Below, piece after piece: positions 35,683 to 44,268 of a stretch of 64,000 nucleotides of DNA (the stretch's first letter is position 1; every line of letters starts with the position of its first letter). The position numbers and the translations under genes were made by a program. The DNA is from Oceanobacillus halotolerans (lineage in GTDB: Bacteria; Bacillota; Bacilli; Bacillales; Amphibacillaceae): assembly GCF_010993955.1 (NCBI RefSeq), contig NZ_WIXL01000001.1:626389-690388 (forward strand). The letters run 5' to 3'. A model generated the notes under the pieces. The model was not told where the DNA came from and did not search any database. It saw nothing but the letters and a program-made list of their open reading frames with translations.

Positions 35683-36038
35683 TAAAAGCAGAAGATTTTA
35701 ATATGGCACTAACAAACCTTCTGATGGATTTATATTCGAGTGATTATGAAAAGTATTTTAAGGAACTCTATTTTGATGTGAAGGAAATCGGTCATTTGAG
35801 CAATGATGAGTTGGATAAGCTAACAAAAGTAGCTGCAGTAATCGAATATGTAGGGAATAGACAACCTGGTGCGGTTTTATATGATTGGATCTATGCCGAT
35901 CAATTAAAACTAGAGAACCCATACACACCAGGTGTTCCGAAAGATAGTGTAGCAAGAGTGAAAAGAATTCTATTTGCATCACGGGAATTTTCCATACGAA
36001 ATGTATTTTATGATGAAGAGACGTTGAAACCAATTTAG
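35661..36038 (+). CDS. Unidentified 125-aa protein overlapping the nucleotidyltransferase-like frame
   Basis: ATG 35661 lies inside the end of the previous frame, with GGGGAGGA at 35641-35648 about 12 nt upstream. The sequence is acidic and soluble (KVLHIVKAEDFNMALTNLLM, LSNDELDKLTKVAAVIEYVG, then a Pro-rich NPYTPGVPKDSVARVKRI). I do not recognise a family. The overlap suggests translational coupling, as in toxin-antitoxin or two-component defence pairs, but with the partner's N-terminus missing this may be a relic. Repeat copy 10 follows. Confidence 0.6.
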   Translation: MEKVLHIVKAEDFNMALTNLLMDLYSSDYEKYFKELYFDVKEIGHLSNDELDKLTKVAAVIEYVGNRQPGAVLYDWIYADQLKLENPYTPGVPKDSVARVKRILFASREFSIRNVFYDEETLKPI

Positions 36039-36044
36039 CTATTT

Positions 36045-36075
36045 GGTGCCTGTCACTCCCTGGATTTTGTCGAAT
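36045..36075 (+). repeat. 31-bp stop-associated repeat, copy 10
   Basis: Variant with CACTCCCTGG; 6 bp after the stop of the preceding frame. Confidence 0.85.
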
Positions 36076-36092
36076 AATGTTACACTTGGCTC

Positions 36093-36281
36093 TTATCTAA
36101 TTAAATATTTTTCCAATGGTTGATAATTAAGGATGTTTATTGCTTGATGTGCCATATAGCGTGGAGATGCCGCAAAGTCAGACTTGATCCATTCAAGGAT
36201 TAAGCCCACAAGTCCATAAGCACGATAAATAACAAGCATATCTTCATTAATTGCTTCATTTTGTCTTGCTAATAATTCCAT
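36093..36281 (-). pseudogene. TetR-family regulator, C-terminal fragment
   Basis: 62 codons (IYRAYGLVGLILEWIKSDFA, SPRYMAHQAINILNY) match the C-terminal ligand domain of TetR/AcrR-type regulators (the Y-x-G-x-x-G-x-x-EW pattern). The HTH domain is missing: the frame is cut at 36281, exactly where an E2 gene tail begins on the other strand. Confidence 0.65.
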
Positions 36282-36283
36282 TT

Positions 36284-36505
36284 GGCTTTACACCTATATT
36301 AAATCAACCACAAGTTGCTTTATTAGGTATTGGCAGAATTCAATCATTGCCAAGAGTAGTAGAAGAGCGTATAGAAGCTGTTCCAGTTATTCACTTTTCC
36401 TTAACTATTGACCATCGAGCGGTAGATGGTGCACCAGGCGCTGCGTTTTTACAAGAATTAGAACAAATCCTAAAGCAGCCATCCATGTTAGTGGAAATGG
36501 TTTAA
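36284..36505 (+). pseudogene. 2-oxoacid dehydrogenase acyltransferase (E2), C-terminal fragment
   Basis: About 73 codons from FTPILNQPQVALLGIGRI through the catalytic DHRAVDGAPGA to the natural C-terminus LEQILKQPSML. The lipoyl, E3-binding and most of the catalytic domain are missing, so it is a deletion remnant. The open frame to its left reads antisense into the TetR fragment and is not homologous. Confidence 0.8.
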
Positions 36506-36565
36506 CATTATAACGTTTATAGTAAACTGCGGAGTCTATCATTTGTGTATGATAGACTCCTTACG

Positions 36566-36637
36566 ATTACAGCAGATGAAACGTCATTTGTAACAGGTGC
36601 TACCTATCCAGTAGATGGAGGCTCCCTTGCAACCTAA
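36566..36637 (+). pseudogene. SDR oxidoreductase, C-terminal fragment
   Basis: 24 codons reading ADETSFVTGATYPVDGGSLA then a stop: the canonical end of an SDR protein without the rest. It lies 60 bp after the E2 tail. Confidence 0.7.
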
Positions 36638-36646
36638 TATAGGAAG

Positions 36647-36683
36647 AAAAAAAGCATTCTCTATGATTAGAGAGTGCTTTTTT
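36647..36683 (+). terminator. Rho-independent terminator
   Basis: AAAAGCATTCTCT / AGAGAGTGCTTTTTT hairpin after the SDR fragment. Confidence 0.85.
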
Positions 36684-36803
36684 CACGTTAGAAAAGTATA
36701 AAATATTAACCAAGCAGTGGACTCGACTTTGTTAAAATTTTAAATTCCCAAGTATAAGAAAAACTCACCTTCGCTAAAAGACAAGCGAAGGTGAGTTTTT
36801 CTA
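36684..36803 (+). repeat. Long repeat family A, 3' fragment
   Basis: CACGTTAGAAAAGTATAAA, GTGGACTCGACTTTG, CCCAAGTATAAGAAAAAC and a final CTTCGCTAAAAGACAAGCGA hairpin with GTGAGTTTTTC match the last about 120 bp of the full copies. Confidence 0.78.
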
Positions 36804-36903
36804 ATTTGCTTTGAGTTAAATAATGTAGGAATAATTTGACTACTATGGTAAGATATATTTATGATAATTAGGAATTATTAAAATATTACAAGGAGTGAAT
36901 TTA

Positions 36904-38307
36904 ATGAAATCGACGTTAACAGCAGCAAAGGCCGTATTGTTATTAATCATTTCTTTTACAGTTATATTGGGAGGAGTATTGCTGATAGGAGCTCCAACCA
37001 ATGTCGTTTTAATTTTAGCGGGAATAGCGGTTATAATTTTATCTTTAATCTGGGGTATAAAATGGGATGATATTGAAGCGGACTTAATGGATACGTTAAA
37101 GGCAATGTTTAAACCAATTTTAATTTTGCTTGCAGTTGGAATGATAACAGGTTCTTGGATTATGTCTGGTACGATTCCACTCATTATACATTATGGGCTA
37201 TTAATCATTGATCCTATTTATTTCTTATTTATTACCGCCATAATTTGTGCTGTTATGTCTATTATGGTTGGGACATCATGGGGAACGATTGGAACAGTTG
37301 GTGTTGCATTAATGGGTGTTTCCCTAGGGTTAGGGATTCCTGCACATTATACTGCTGGCGCTATTGTTGTAGGTGCTTTCTTTGGGGATAAATTATCTCC
37401 ATTATCTGATACAACCGTAATGGGATCTGCAATGGCCGATGTTAATCTTATTGATCATATAAAACATTTATTATGGACTACAATACCAGGCTTTATTATA
37501 TCACTTGTTTTATATATCATATTGGGTCTTCAATACGGTGGTGAAATTCAACAAAGGGAAAATGTAGATAGTATCTTACAAACCCTTCAACAAAATTTCA
37601 ACTTAAATCCAATCTTAATTCTCCCACCAATTCTTGTCTTAGTACTTATTTATGTTAGAAAACCAACTTTACCGGTTTTTGGGTTAGGTATATTAGTTGG
37701 GTGTCTATTAGCGATGATTTTCCAAGGGAGAGATCTTTTTGACGTTACAAGTGTGTTAGATACTGGTTTTACCGATTCTACTGGTGTGGCAGTTGTTGAT
37801 GAAATATTACAAAGAGGCGGTCTATCTAGTATGTTAGGGACAGTATCACTTTTAATAGGAGCTGCAATTTTTGGGTCCCCATTAAAAACAGCTGGCGTTA
37901 TCCAAATTATGTTAGATAAGATTATAGAAATTTCTAGAAATGCTAAAACAATGATGACATCAAGCCTATCTTTACATGCTTTGTTTTTCACCATTACAGG
38001 GAGTTACTATGTTACATATGCGGTGCTTGGACCAATGATTAGTCCATTATATGATAAATATGGATTACACCGAAAAAATTGGTCTCGGACATTAGAGGAT
38101 ACAGGGACAGCTTTAGCACCTATTATACCTTGGAGTGTTACTGGAGCATTTGTAGCTGAAACACTACAAGTATCAACTGGTCAATTTATTTTGTTCGCAC
38201 CAATCACTTATCTTGGAATCATCTTTGCATTAATCTATATATTTACTGGATATGGAATTTCGAAAACCAATAATAAAAATATAGACGATACAAAACAAAT
38301 TTCTTAA
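36904..38307 (+). CDS. nhaC: Na+/H+ antiporter, NhaC family
   Basis: 467 aa from ATG 36904, with AAGGAG 8 nt upstream; GTG 36895 lies within that site. About eleven TM helices. Conserved NhaC elements: VGTSWGTIGTVGVALMGVS, FFGDKLSPLSDTTVMGSAM, and EDTGTALAPIIPWSVTGAF near the C-terminus. The family exchanges Na+ for H+ and sometimes malate for lactate. Its position before lutABC would suit coupling to lactate metabolism, but a terminator-bearing repeat block separates them. Supports a halotolerant host. Confidence 0.92.
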   Translation: MKSTLTAAKAVLLLIISFTVILGGVLLIGAPTNVVLILAGIAVIILSLIWGIKWDDIEADLMDTLKAMFKPILILLAVGMITGSWIMSGTIPLIIHYGLLIIDPIYFLFITAIICAVMSIMVGTSWGTIGTVGVALMGVSLGLGIPAHYTAGAIVVGAFFGDKLSPLSDTTVMGSAMADVNLIDHIKHLLWTTIPGFIISLVLYIILGLQYGGEIQQRENVDSILQTLQQNFNLNPILILPPILVLVLIYVRKPTLPVFGLGILVGCLLAMIFQGRDLFDVTSVLDTGFTDSTGVAVVDEILQRGGLSSMLGTVSLLIGAAIFGSPLKTAGVIQIMLDKIIEISRNAKTMMTSSLSLHALFFTITGSYYVTYAVLGPMISPLYDKYGLHRKNWSRTLEDTGTALAPIIPWSVTGAFVAETLQVSTGQFILFAPITYLGIIFALIYIFTGYGISKTNNKNIDDTKQIS

Positions 38308-38690
38308 AAGAGGATGTTCAAAAAGTCCGGTAAAAATGACACATCTAATTTTTTCGTTGGCTTGCTTTTTTAGCTCCTTGGAAAAGAACTACACTTTTCC
38401 TGCGTGCGATGTAGATTCGGGAGCATTCCTTGTGCTCACGTATTAATTGCATACGCTCCGCTGCAGGGAGCTTCGCCGCCTCGAACTGTCGACTCGACAG
38501 GACGTGCTAGTACTGGCGTTGCGATTGACGTGACGGTTTTACCCAGTGAGACTCGACAGGACGTGCTAGTACTGGCGTTGCGATTGACGTGACGGTTTTA
38601 GCCAGTGAGACTCGACAGGACGCTAGCGTGAGGCGTTGCAACAGGACGCCTTAGACTTCAGCCGACTCGGTCCTTTTTATCCTCCTTTTT
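38308..38690 (+). repeat. Composite repeat with 59-bp tandem units (family B)
   Basis: Starts GAGGATGTTCAAAAAGTCCG, a common Bacillaceae repeat head, then GTGCGATGTAGATTCGGGAG. From 38491 a 59-bp unit (GACTCGACAGGACGTGCTAG ... GTTTTACCCAGTGA) is repeated at 38550, with a diverged third start at 38609 ending about 38666. Single related units occur near 16262, 53703, 59296, 60208 and 63945. No gene is visible in the gap. Confidence 0.82.
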
Positions 38691-38741
38691 GTACACGCAC
38701 TAAAAATCATTTTAGATCAATAATTCTGAAGTAAGAAGAAG

Positions 38742-38799
38742 ACTATTTGTATCCACCTGTAATTTATATAAATTATTCCGTGGAGGCAAATAGTTTTTT
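38742..38799 (+). terminator. Rho-independent terminator
   Basis: ACTATTTG-TCCAC / GTGGA-CAAATAGT stem with TTTTTT, between the repeat block and lutA. Confidence 0.65.
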
Positions 38800-38971
38800 G
38801 CAATTTTGTTCATTGGTCTAGGAAATGAATGAAAATTGCTATAAAATATATAATTAAGAAAAACGTTTTTTAAAAGTAAGGTTTATTCTGTTTAACACGT
38901 AAGAAATATGGCTTAAAGAATACACGCTACAAAAGTTAGTTGCTAGTAAGAATAAATTAGGAGGCATACAA

Positions 38972-39691
38972 ATGAAAGTATCCTTATTCATTACGTGCAT
39001 GTGTGATATTTTTACATCAAATGTAGGGAAAGACACGGTGGAAATATTAGAACGAGTCGGGTGTGAGGTGGATTTTCCAGAAGCACAAACGTGTTGTGGT
39101 CAACCTGCCTTTAATAGTGGTTATTTGCAGGAATCCAAGGAAGCTATGAAACAAATGATGGTTGCTTTCAAAGACTCAGAGTATGTCGTGGGACCTTCTG
39201 GGTCATGTGTGGGAATGCTTCAAGAATATCCAGCTATATTTGAGGGGGATCCGAAATGGGAACAGGAAGCTAAAGCATTAGCATCGAAATCCTACGAAAT
39301 CACACAGTTTTTAGTAGATGTGATGGGTATTGTCGATGTTGGGTCAACCTTCCAAGGAAAAATAACTTATCACCCATCTTGTCATATGACACGAATACTT
39401 GGCGTAAAGGATCAACCCCTAACACTCCTGCAAAATGTAGCAGGAGCTGAATTTGTCGAACTCCCGATAAAGGAAGATTGTTGTGGATTTGGGGGGACAT
39501 TTTCCGTGAAAAATGACGTAATTTCCCGGGAAATGGTGAAAGAAAAGTCGCAACATGTGTCGGAAACGGGTGCGACCTATTTAGTTGGTGGTGATATGGG
39601 GTGCCTGCTCAACATTGGTGGGAGAATGCAGCGAGAAGGAAAAGACGTAAAAATCGCTCATATTACAGAAATCTTAAACCAGCACGAATAG
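38972..39691 (+). CDS. lutA: L-lactate utilisation protein LutA
   Basis: 239 aa, ATG with TAGGAGG upstream. Two cysteine-rich CCG domains: QTCCGQPAFNSG (near 40) and EDCCGFGGTFSVK (near 170), with GPSGSCVGM and SCHMTR supplying further Cys. LutA is the heterodisulfide-reductase-like Fe-S subunit of the LutABC complex that oxidises L-lactate to pyruvate. First gene of the lut operon, 37 bp before lutB. The usual LutR regulator and LutP permease are not adjacent. Confidence 0.94.
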   Translation: MKVSLFITCMCDIFTSNVGKDTVEILERVGCEVDFPEAQTCCGQPAFNSGYLQESKEAMKQMMVAFKDSEYVVGPSGSCVGMLQEYPAIFEGDPKWEQEAKALASKSYEITQFLVDVMGIVDVGSTFQGKITYHPSCHMTRILGVKDQPLTLLQNVAGAEFVELPIKEDCCGFGGTFSVKNDVISREMVKEKSQHVSETGATYLVGGDMGCLLNIGGRMQREGKDVKIAHITEILNQHE

Positions 39692-39728
39692 ATTAAGAGT
39701 TCAGATTTAATCAAGGAGGGTTTGCTAG

Positions 39729-41156
39729 ATGAGTTTAAAGATAAGTAAAGCACCTTATGAAGAAAGGGTGCAGGATGGTGTCGAAAATGACTTCATGCGA
39801 CAAGCGGTAGCATCTGCACAAGGTCGTTTTCGTAGTGGAAGAGAACACCAAGCAGAGGAACTAGGGAACTGGGAAGACTGGCGCACGTTAGGGGAAGAAA
39901 TACGTACCCATACATTAGAAAACATTGATTACTATCTACAGGAATTGAGTGAAAATGTCTCCAAACGTGGTGGGAATGTCTTTTTTGCAAAAGATGCGGA
40001 AGAGGCAAATCGTTATATTCAACGTGTTGTAAAACAAAAAAATGCAAAAAAAGTAGTGAAATCAAAATCTATGGTATCAGAGGAAATTGGGTTAAACGAT
40101 GCATTGGAAGAGATTGGTGCGGACGTTGTCGAATCTGACTTAGGAGAATGGATTTTACAATTAGATGAAGATCCACCATCCCATATCGTGACACCAGCAT
40201 TACATAAAAATAAAGAGCAAGTACGTGAGACGTTTGCAGCAAAACGGGGTTACACAAAGTCCGATCAACCAGAGGAACTTGCATTATTTGCGCGTGAACA
40301 GTTACGACAGGAATTTTTAGCAGCAGATGTCGGAATTACGGGATGCAATTTTGCTGTAGCTGAGTCAGGTGCTGTAACATTTGTGACGAATGAAGGAAAT
40401 GCGCGAATGGTGACATCCTTACCTGATACCCAAATCTCAGTAATGGGAATGGAAAGGATTGTACCGACTTGGGAAGAGTTAGATGTGTTAGTAAGTTTGT
40501 TGACACGAGCAGCAGTTGGTCAAAAATTGACAAGCTACATTACCTCGATTACAGGCACTCGTTTAGAGGGGGAAACAGATGGACCTGAAGAATACCATCT
40601 CGTCATCATTGATAATGGTCGTTCAAAAATATTAGGAACAGAATTTCAATCGGCTTTGCATTGCATTCGTTGTGCTGCTTGTATTAATGTTTGTCCCGTT
40701 TATCGACATGTAGGCGGCCATGCATATGGTTCTATTTATCCTGGACCAATTGGAGCTGTGTTAACACCGCTACTTGGTGGATATGAAGAGCATGAGGAAC
40801 TACCATATGCCTCTTCGTTATGTGGTGCTTGTACAGAAGTCTGTCCCGTAAAAATTCCACTACATGAGCAATTAATTCGTCATCGACAAATCATGGTTGA
40901 GGAAAAAGGGATGGCACCTCGTTCTGAAAAGATGGCTATGAAAGGATTTGCTAAATGGGCATCTAATCCAGCTGCCTATAAAATGAGTACAAAAATGGCA
41001 CGGACTGCTATGAAGCCATGGTCGAAGGAGGAAACAATTTCAAATGGGCCTGGTCCGTTAAAAGGGTGGACTGCTCACCGTGAGTTTCCAGCTCCAGCAA
41101 AACAATCGTTTCGTGCTTGGTTTAAAGATCGACAAAAAGGAGGAGCATCCTCATGA
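39729..41156 (+). CDS. lutB: L-lactate utilisation protein LutB (4Fe-4S)
   Basis: 475 aa, ATG with AAGGAGGG upstream. The N-terminal LUD domain contains [20 protein letters not shown]; the C-terminal ferredoxin-type part has [12 protein letters not shown] (near 313) and CGACTEVCP (near 366), binding two 4Fe-4S clusters. Transfers electrons from lactate oxidation. The stop overlaps lutC by 4 bp. Confidence 0.95.
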   Translation: MSLKISKAPYEERVQDGVENDFMRQAVASAQGRFRSGREHQAEELGNWEDWRTLGEEIRTHTLENIDYYLQELSENVSKRGGNVFFAKDAEEANRYIQRVVKQKNAKKVVKSKSMVSEEIGLNDALEEIGADVVESDLGEWILQLDEDPPSHIVTPALHKNKEQVRETFAAKRGYTKSDQPEELALFAREQLRQEFLAADVGITGCNFAVAESGAVTFVTNEGNARMVTSLPDTQISVMGMERIVPTWEELDVLVSLLTRAAVGQKLTSYITSITGTRLEGETDGPEEYHLVIIDNGRSKILGTEFQSALHCIRCAACINVCPVYRHVGGHAYGSIYPGPIGAVLTPLLGGYEEHEELPYASSLCGACTEVCPVKIPLHEQLIRHRQIMVEEKGMAPRSEKMAMKGFAKWASNPAAYKMSTKMARTAMKPWSKEETISNGPGPLKGWTAHREFPAPAKQSFRAWFKDRQKGGASS

Positions 41157-41857
41157 CGATACACAATCGTGAAGCATTCTTAGACCGATTGGCTGGTGAA
41201 CTTGGAAGACCGCGCCGAACAGAAGGGGTGCAGCGACCAACGTGGAGTGTAAAACCACAAGAAGAAGTGTTAGCTGGCCTGCCCCAAGAGAAGCTAGTGT
41301 CGGTTTTACACAATCATTGTGCTGTCATCCATACAGATTTTAGGCGAACCACTAAGGAACAATTACAACGTGTATTACAGGAAACATTGGAAGGATATCA
41401 AGCTACATCAATTGTTGCATCAAGTGATGAACGAAATGTTACTTATGGATTAGATCAGTTCTATCGCAAATTAAAGGCAAATGGATCAGAAGTACATTTG
41501 TGGGACGAAATCCAAGAAGAAGAAAATAAAACATTTGCAGAACGTGCAGATGTTGGGATTACGTTTAGTGATGTAACATTGGCTGAGTCTGGTACCGTTG
41601 TTTTATTTAATAATAAATATAATGGTCGCTTGATTAGCTTGTTGCCTAAATCGTATATTGCAATCATTCCAAAAGAGACAATTGTACCACGTATGACACA
41701 AGCGACAAAGCAAATCCATGAGGCCAACCAGCGTGGGGATGCTGTTTCCTCTTGTGTTAGTTTTGTGACTGGTCCTAGTAACAGTGCTGATATTGAAATG
41801 AACCTCATTGTAGGGGTACATGGCCCGATAAATGTCACCTATATTGTTGTTGATTAA
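41153..41857 (+). CDS. lutC: L-lactate utilisation protein LutC
   Basis: 234 aa, ATGA overlap with lutB, AGGAGG upstream. LUD-domain protein with [20 protein letters not shown] and the C-terminal [20 protein letters not shown], both diagnostic. Third subunit of the lactate-oxidising complex. The 574-bp gap downstream holds repeats. Confidence 0.94.
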   Translation: MTIHNREAFLDRLAGELGRPRRTEGVQRPTWSVKPQEEVLAGLPQEKLVSVLHNHCAVIHTDFRRTTKEQLQRVLQETLEGYQATSIVASSDERNVTYGLDQFYRKLKANGSEVHLWDEIQEEENKTFAERADVGITFSDVTLAESGTVVLFNNKYNGRLISLLPKSYIAIIPKETIVPRMTQATKQIHEANQRGDAVSSCVSFVTGPSNSADIEMNLIVGVHGPINVTYIVVD

Positions 41858-41949
41858 AAAGAAATTCGGTCATTGTAACAGGCTGTTTTCAAAATAATGT
41901 CGCTAAATCCATAGTTGATGTGTTATGTGTAGTAAATTAAAGCCATTGA

Positions 41950-42130
41950 TTTCCGCTTCGGACAGTTGCTTTCACCATGGGCACAAGTGCTACATCTGTT
42001 CAACTGTTCGTTTCACAGTGTCTTCTTCGCCGCGGGCACAGTCTCAGTCTCCTTGGAAGAAACCGCTTCCTGCTCAGGTCTTTGGTCACGTGCTGTTCCT
42101 GCAGGAGTCGACTGTCCTATCCTCCAATCA
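41950..42130 (+). repeat. Repeat segment shared with 63640-63755
   Basis: CTTTCACCATGGGCACAAGT, GCTACATCTGTTCAACTGTT and CACAGTGTCTTCTTCGCCGC recur with changes near 63657-63725. No gene seen. Confidence 0.65.
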
Positions 42131-42181
42131 ACTATTGTATAAACAATATATATAATAGGAAATGTTGGTCATTTCAGTGGA

Positions 42182-42286
42182 GGAAATACACGCAGACTCC
42201 TGCGGAAAAACGAGCCTAAGAGACCCCGCAGTGTGGTTTTCACGAGGAGGCTCGTGGGAAGTCCGCGGAAAGCGAAGTGTATTTCC
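42182..42286 (+). repeat. Inverted-repeat element of Bacillaceae type
   Basis: Ends GGAAATACAC / GTGTATTTCC form a perfect 10-bp inverted repeat around CAGACTCCTGCGG, GAGACCCCGCAG, GAGGAGGCTCG and CCGCGGAAAGCGAAG. I recall this sequence type as a common dispersed element in Bacillus relatives; it folds into a long hairpin. Confidence 0.75.
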
Positions 42287-42373
42287 GGAACGGTAAACGC
42301 TCTAAATTTATTGCGCATAATATAGAAGATGCGCCATTAAAAAACACACAAATAAGAAAAGTTGCTCGTAAAA

Positions 42374-42418
42374 AAAGTGCGTACATTGGAGAAAGGCTAT
42401 TCCAGTGACGCACTTTTA
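42374..42418. terminator. Hairpin terminator
   Basis: AAAAGTGCGT ... ACGCACTTTT inverted repeat just downstream of the minus-strand amidohydrolase stop, with A and T runs on both sides. Confidence 0.7.
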
Positions 42419-42431
42419 CATGCCTATATGG

Positions 42432-43571
42432 TTATTCGGAAATTGCTTGTCCATTAATATATACTTGTTCGACTTCACTCCGTAAATCAAACGGATTGCC
42501 ATTCCAAATAACAAAATCGGCATCTTTTCCGGTCTCAATTGAACCAACACGATCATCTATCCCAAGGTGTTTAGCAGCATTAAGTGTGATTGCCTGTAAT
42601 GCCTGTTGTTCCGTTAATCCATATTTAATCGTATAGATGGCACTAGCTCGTAAATATTCAATTCCAACTACAGGGTGATCTGTTGTAATCGAACAGTTCA
42701 CACCAGCATCTGTTAATGCTTTGATCGTATGCCATCCTTTATCCTTTAGCTCTACTTTTGAACGGGTTGACATTGTTGGACCAGAGGAAACACGGACACC
42801 TTGTGTGGCAATGAAGTCTGCAATTTTGTGTCCTTCTGTACAATGCTCAATCGTTACGTCAATATCAAATTCTCGTTTAATACGAAGAACGGTGGCAATG
42901 TCATCAGCACGGTGTGCATGAACCCGTAGTGGTATTTCTTTTTTCAATACTTTAGCTAAGTTTTCCATATCTAGTTTTCGATCTGTATTTACTTCTCCAC
43001 GATTAATATAGTTTTGTGCTTCAATAAGCTTTCTGCGGATGGTAGCTGCAACTCCCATTCGTGTAGATGGCATTCTCCCTTTTTCGCCATGGAAACGTTT
43101 TGGATTTTCCCCAGTTGCTGCTTTCATGCCAGAAGGTGATTTAATAACCATTTCATCCACAATGGTTCCAACCGTTTTTAAAACAACCATTTCACCACCA
43201 ATAACATTTGCACTTCCAGGCATTACTTGTACTGTTGTTATGCCAGCTTTTCTTGCATCGCCAAAGCCCTGCTCTAATGGATTAATACCATCTATTGCAC
43301 GAACTTCGGGTGTTACTGGGTCACTTGTTTCATTAAAATCAGCACCTTCATTTCCGACACCTTCTTCAGAAACGCCTAAGTGTGTATGTACATCGATAAG
43401 GCCAGGTGTCACTATTTTCCTATTTGCATCGATGACATCATAATCTGCTGGGATGGTTGCATTTTCTGCAATCGATGAAAACTTCCCATTTTCTACAAAT
43501 ATTGTTTGGTTGTGCAACACTTGTCCATTTCCATCATAAATTGTTGCACCTTTAATTGCTACATTTTTCAT
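42432..43571 (-). CDS. Metal-dependent amidohydrolase
   Basis: 379 aa, ATG with AAGGAGG on the minus strand. Amidohydrolase-superfamily barrel: VTPGLIDVHTHLG (the HxH pair near 60-62), HAHRADD and TIEHCTEGHK histidines, and the Asp in SITTDHPVVG. The N- and C-terminal strands form the small beta domain (KNVAIKGATIYDGNG; DADFVIWNGNPFD). Members close to imidazolonepropionase cleave C-N bonds in cyclic or acyl-amide substrates; the exact substrate is unknown. Divergent from the Lrp regulator, which may control it. Confidence 0.88.
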   Translation of the reverse strand: MKNVAIKGATIYDGNGQVLHNQTIFVENGKFSSIAENATIPADYDVIDANRKIVTPGLIDVHTHLGVSEEGVGNEGADFNETSDPVTPEVRAIDGINPLEQGFGDARKAGITTVQVMPGSANVIGGEMVVLKTVGTIVDEMVIKSPSGMKAATGENPKRFHGEKGRMPSTRMGVAATIRRKLIEAQNYINRGEVNTDRKLDMENLAKVLKKEIPLRVHAHRADDIATVLRIKREFDIDVTIEHCTEGHKIADFIATQGVRVSSGPTMSTRSKVELKDKGWHTIKALTDAGVNCSITTDHPVVGIEYLRASAIYTIKYGLTEQQALQAITLNAAKHLGIDDRVGSIETGKDADFVIWNGNPFDLRSEVEQVYINGQAISE

Positions 43572-43752
43572 ACGAAATCCTCCTTAATATTTAAAAAATT
43601 ATTGATTTTGGAAAAAGAATGCATTATAATCTAATTAATCCTTTTTTTGATAATAGCTTAATTTGCGAATATTGTAAAACAGAAATATATTTGTAAACAC
43701 TACCTTTATTATATAGCATGTAAGTATACTCCAATGGAAAGTAGGTAGTAGT

Positions 43753-44196
43753 ATGGGTTATGAAATTGATGAACTAGATCATGGTATCATAAAAAACTTG
43801 TCTAAAGACGGGCGTATGTCGTTTACCGAGCTTGCATCAAGATTAGGTGTAACGGAAAAGACAGTGCGTCTCCGCTATAAAAATTTAATTGATAAAGATG
43901 TGTTGCGTGTTGTTGGGGTTGCTAACCCCGTAGCACTAGGAATGAAATCGGAAGCACTAATCCAATTAAAAGTACACGCTGGATCTATCACCTCTGTTAT
44001 TGAGGAATTAAGAGCAATAAAACGTATTCGCTACATTACACTTACCACGGGAAACTATCAGCTTCTCACACAAATTACTGTTGAAGACCAAAGTCAAATC
44101 ACCGAAGTACTACACGATATCAATGAAATCAAGGGTGTAACAGAAGTCAACTCTATCGTCCAACTCGAAGTCTACAAAAATACATTTGAATTATAA
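43753..44196 (+). CDS. Lrp/AsnC-family transcriptional regulator
   Basis: 147 aa, ATG with GGAAAGTAGGTAG upstream. N-terminal HTH (LDHGIIKNLSKDGRMSFTEL, TEKTVRLRYKNL) and C-terminal RAM domain that binds amino acids (RYITLTTGNYQLLTQI). Diverges from the amidohydrolase across about 180 bp of AT-rich DNA containing TATAAT at 43624-43629, and precedes the carbamoylase and abg-like genes, so it probably regulates this amide/amino-acid catabolic block. Confidence 0.88.
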   Translation: MGYEIDELDHGIIKNLSKDGRMSFTELASRLGVTEKTVRLRYKNLIDKDVLRVVGVANPVALGMKSEALIQLKVHAGSITSVIEELRAIKRIRYITLTTGNYQLLTQITVEDQSQITEVLHDINEIKGVTEVNSIVQLEVYKNTFEL

Positions 44197-44226
44197 GCGC
44201 TTGTTACTTCCCGAAGTTTATTCGAA
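44197..44226 (+). repeat. Degenerate copy of the 31-bp repeat
   Basis: GCGCTTGTTACTTCCCGAAG then TTTATTCGAAT sits on the Lrp stop codon and aligns with the consensus at about two thirds of positions. Confidence 0.6.
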
Positions 44227-44268
44227 TGCTACAGCGTGTCTTTGCTATCTTTAAAAAGGGGGAGTAGT

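Noticed and set aside
36251..36283. N-terminal part of the open frame covering the E2 tail
   Set aside because: It reads antisense through the TetR fragment and has no similarity to E2 enzymes; only the part after 36284 is homologous.
38491..38666. Tandem 59-bp units as a CRISPR array
   Set aside because: Units are contiguous, with no unique spacers between short repeats, and no cas genes are present.
41925..42219. Overlapping small frames after lutC
   Set aside because: They cover dispersed repeat sequence seen again near 63640 and have no ribosome sites or family features.
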